Of a DNA stretch of 64,000 nt, positions 62,101 to 64,000 are shown one piece after another. Numbering within the stretch: position 1 is the first letter of the stretch; each line of letters opens with the position of its first letter. A program made the translations under genes and the position numbers. This DNA comes from Rhodobacteraceae bacterium Araon29. Lineage in GTDB: Bacteria; Pseudomonadota; Alphaproteobacteria; Rhodobacterales; Rhodobacteraceae. The stretch lies in the NCBI GenBank assembly GCA_039640505.1, contig CP046865.1:1665501-1729500 (forward strand), read 5' to 3'. The notes under the pieces are model-generated. The model saw nothing but the letters and a program-made list of their open reading frames with translations, was not told the origin of the DNA and did not search any database.

Positions 62101-63402
62101 TTATTTCAGTTGATTTGAGTTTACGATGTCTTGTGCTCTTTGCCATGGGGGGGAGCCTTGTGGCAAGAGAGACACAGCTTTTTTGGCGTGCCGCATTGCA
62201 TCTTTGAGGTTGCCTTTAAGACCAAATCGTTCAGCTGTGATCAAAGACGCCATTCCTTGGTTTTCCAATTTTGCATAAGCTAAGGCCAAATCATGTAACA
62301 GCGTTATGTTTTTGAAATCCATGTCATACGCCTTTTTAAGCGGTTGCAAAGCACTTTCCGTTTGCCCTGCTGCTAACAATGCACGCCCTTGACCCGCAAG
62401 TATTAGTGATTGATCAGGTGCCATAGACACGGCTTTCGCATAGGCGTTGGCTGCCTGAGAAAACTGTCTATTTCGCATCAAAAGCTCTGCCTTTAGATCT
62501 TGGAAAAATGGATCTGCGGGGCGAATTTTCTGAGCTTTTTCAATGGCTTTCAGCGCTTGGGTGAGCTTGCCGCGACGTGAAAAAGCGATTGCGCGTTGCA
62601 TAAAGGCAATATCCTCAGAAACGGCGGTTCCAGAAGCGGCAAGTGTTCGGTCAGGATCTTGTGAAAATGCACGGGTTTTCGCGACTGCACGGGCATGCCA
62701 GTAGCGCGCGTTGGGGTTGGGGCTTGTTGGCTCCTTAACCTGAGCTTGGGCTTTTGCTGACCTTAATCTATCGCGAGATAAAGGATGGGTTCTGGCGTAA
62801 GGGTCTTGCCGACTGGACGCGAGGTATTCTTGACCTGAAAGATAATCAAGCACTTGCAAAGCTCCTTTCGGATCAATGCCTAATTTTGAAAAATACATTA
62901 AGGCAGCTTGATCAGCTGCAATTTCCTCACTTTGTGTATGAGAGTTAAATACACGCTGAGCACTGTTTGACATTCCAATGGCTAATCCCGCCCCTAGGCC
63001 TGGGTTGTTATTTGCTTTGCCGGTTGCCAAGGCTAAGGCTAATCCAAACCGGGCTGCATTACGCGTTGCCTGCATATTTTGTTTGCGCCGGGAAAGATGC
63101 CCATTGGCAATATGGGCCACTTCATGGGCGATAACCGATTGCAACATTTCAGCGGACTCTGTTTTTAAGACCAAACCTACATTTAAAAAAATATGATGCC
63201 TATCAAACACAAAGGCGTTGAAAGCCGCATCATCAACCAACATGACTTTGACTTGGTCTGGTCTTAGTCCTGCAATTTGTAAAATAGGGCGCGCAAGTTC
63301 AGAAAATGCATGCTCTATATCCGCGTCTCGCAATAAACTTGTTGCGAAGGCCGGCGGCGCAATTGTTAAAAATGTGATTAGGATTGAAAAAGTTTTAATC
63401 AT
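62101..63402 (-). CDS. M48 metalloprotease with TPR repeats (BepA-like)
   Basis: 433 residues with a signal peptide (cleavage near AFA, residue 20). The zinc motif HEVAH is at 93-97 in SVIAHEVAHIANGH, and the third ligand Glu is in the EEIAADQAALMYF segment. After about residue 250 the protein is helical, with TPR-like repeats (for example QAANAYAKAVSMAPDQ and ALQPLKKAYDMDFK). BepA-type proteases act on outer-membrane protein assembly in the periplasm. Substrates here are not known. Confidence 0.92.
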   Translation of the reverse strand: MIKTFSILITFLTIAPPAFATSLLRDADIEHAFSELARPILQIAGLRPDQVKVMLVDDAAFNAFVFDRHHIFLNVGLVLKTESAEMLQSVIAHEVAHIANGHLSRRKQNMQATRNAARFGLALALATGKANNNPGLGAGLAIGMSNSAQRVFNSHTQSEEIAADQAALMYFSKLGIDPKGALQVLDYLSGQEYLASSRQDPYARTHPLSRDRLRSAKAQAQVKEPTSPNPNARYWHARAVAKTRAFSQDPDRTLAASGTAVSEDIAFMQRAIAFSRRGKLTQALKAIEKAQKIRPADPFFQDLKAELLMRNRQFSQAANAYAKAVSMAPDQSLILAGQGRALLAAGQTESALQPLKKAYDMDFKNITLLHDLALAYAKLENQGMASLITAERFGLKGNLKDAMRHAKKAVSLLPQGSPPWQRAQDIVNSNQLK

Positions 63403-63466
63403 TCGTATTGACGCTGCCGTTAATTCCTTGAAGAACCTTTATATAAGACCACTTTGGGATTTGTTA

Positions 63467-64000
63467 ATGAAAAACTCAAGTCGAGGGGCTATTGATCCCT
63501 TTATTGTGATGGATGTAATGGAATCAGCTCGGCAAGCCGAGCAGAGTGGCCGCAGCATTATCCATATGGAAGTTGGGCAACCAGGAACACCTGCACCGCA
63601 GGGGGCGTTGAATAGCTTAAAAAACGATTTATTGCAGGACCCAATGGGCTATACTGTTGCAATGGGGCTTCCCGAATTGCGTCAAAAAATTGCCCATCTT
63701 TACGCTGACTGGTATAACTTAGACATCAATCCAAATCGCGTTGTTATAACTCCGGGGTCATCTGGTGCGTTCATTTTGGCGTTTACCGCTTTGTTTGATG
63801 CAGGTGACCGAGTGGGGATTGGCGCTCCTGGATATCCCAGCTACCGGCAAATTCTCAAAGCGCTTGATCTTGTGCCAGTAGATATTGAAACCCAAATGGT
63901 CAACCGCTTTCAACCGATCGCCAAAGATATTTCTGATAACGAGCTTTCAGGTTTTTTAGTTGCATCGCCGGCCAATCCAACAGGAACCATGCTGGATCGT
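63467..64000 (+). CDS. PLP-dependent aminotransferase (class I/II), 3' end outside window
   Basis: Partial gene; 178 codons are visible from ATG 63467 to the window edge and the frame is open at the end. It has the N-terminal half of a class I/II aminotransferase: HMEVGQPGTPAP near 42, YTVAMGLPELRQKI near 78, TPGSSGAFILAF near 108, then PGYPSYR near 137 and ASPANPTGT at about 167, which includes the conserved Asn-Pro-Thr-Gly. The PLP Lys lies beyond the window. It starts 64 bp from the divergent M48 protease gene. Substrate cannot be decided from this part. Confidence 0.9.
   Translation, partial: MKNSSRGAIDPFIVMDVMESARQAEQSGRSIIHMEVGQPGTPAPQGALNSLKNDLLQDPMGYTVAMGLPELRQKIAHLYADWYNLDINPNRVVITPGSSGAFILAFTALFDAGDRVGIGAPGYPSYRQILKALDLVPVDIETQMVNRFQPIAKDISDNELSGFLVASPANPTGTMLDR

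Overview
The window looks like the chromosome of an alphaproteobacterium, most probably a marine Rhodobacterales (roseobacter-type) strain of moderate G+C. The reasons are: heme made by the C4 pathway (hemA-type 5-aminolevulinate synthase); the gene order hemA, RodZ-like HTH protein, ispG; a branched-chain-amino-acid-type ABC transporter joined to a Cox-type molybdenum hydroxylase cluster; an RTX protein ending in a Hint domain; and tRNA genes with encoded CCA. Taxonomy is inference from gene content only.

Region 1 (1-17130, minus strand) is one long catabolic/transport block. Read in the direction of transcription it holds a periplasmic binding protein, an AraC regulator, two LIV-type permeases, two ABC ATPases (the second fused to a Tm-1-like domain), a PEP-hydrolase-like TIM barrel, a flotillin-like membrane protein, two SRPBCC proteins, and the FAD, 2Fe-2S and Mo subunits of a molybdenum hydroxylase. 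It ends with a MoxR ATPase and a CoxE-like VWA protein that runs off the window. From livH onward the genes overlap or are only a few bases apart, so this is very likely one transcript that couples uptake of a small molecule to its oxidation. The Mo subunit is encoded as two proteins, with a strong Shine-Dalgarno site built into the end of the first.

Region 2 (17.2-20.6 kb) is genetic debris: an IS6-family remnant, an IS66 element with broken tnpA, tnpB and tnpC that cuts off a ridA-like gene, and a broken GNAT acetyltransferase. Region 3 (20.6-26.9 kb) has two short-chain dehydrogenases and an acyl-CoA synthetase (probably acyl or alcohol metabolism), tRNA-Asn, an MBL-fold hydrolase and an EnvZ-like histidine kinase.

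Region 4 (26.9-49.7 kb) is dominated by one 21.4-kb gene for a 7148-residue acidic RTX-type calcium-binding protein with a C-terminal Hint domain. It is built from nested, nearly perfect DNA repeats: seven tandem copies of 405 bp, a 627-bp tandem duplication, and kilobase duplications at offsets of 2610 and 3573 bp. A small DUF6447-like protein follows it. No type I secretion genes are in the window.

Region 5 (49.8-64 kb) holds an IS3-family remnant, a CBS-domain protein, tRNA-Val, lon, two identical tRNA-Asp genes, ispG, a RodZ-like gene, hemA, an M20 peptidase, a haloacetate-dehalogenase-like hydrolase, a DsbA-like thiol oxidoreductase, an M48 metalloprotease with TPRs, and the start of an aminotransferase gene. 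These are mostly housekeeping genes.
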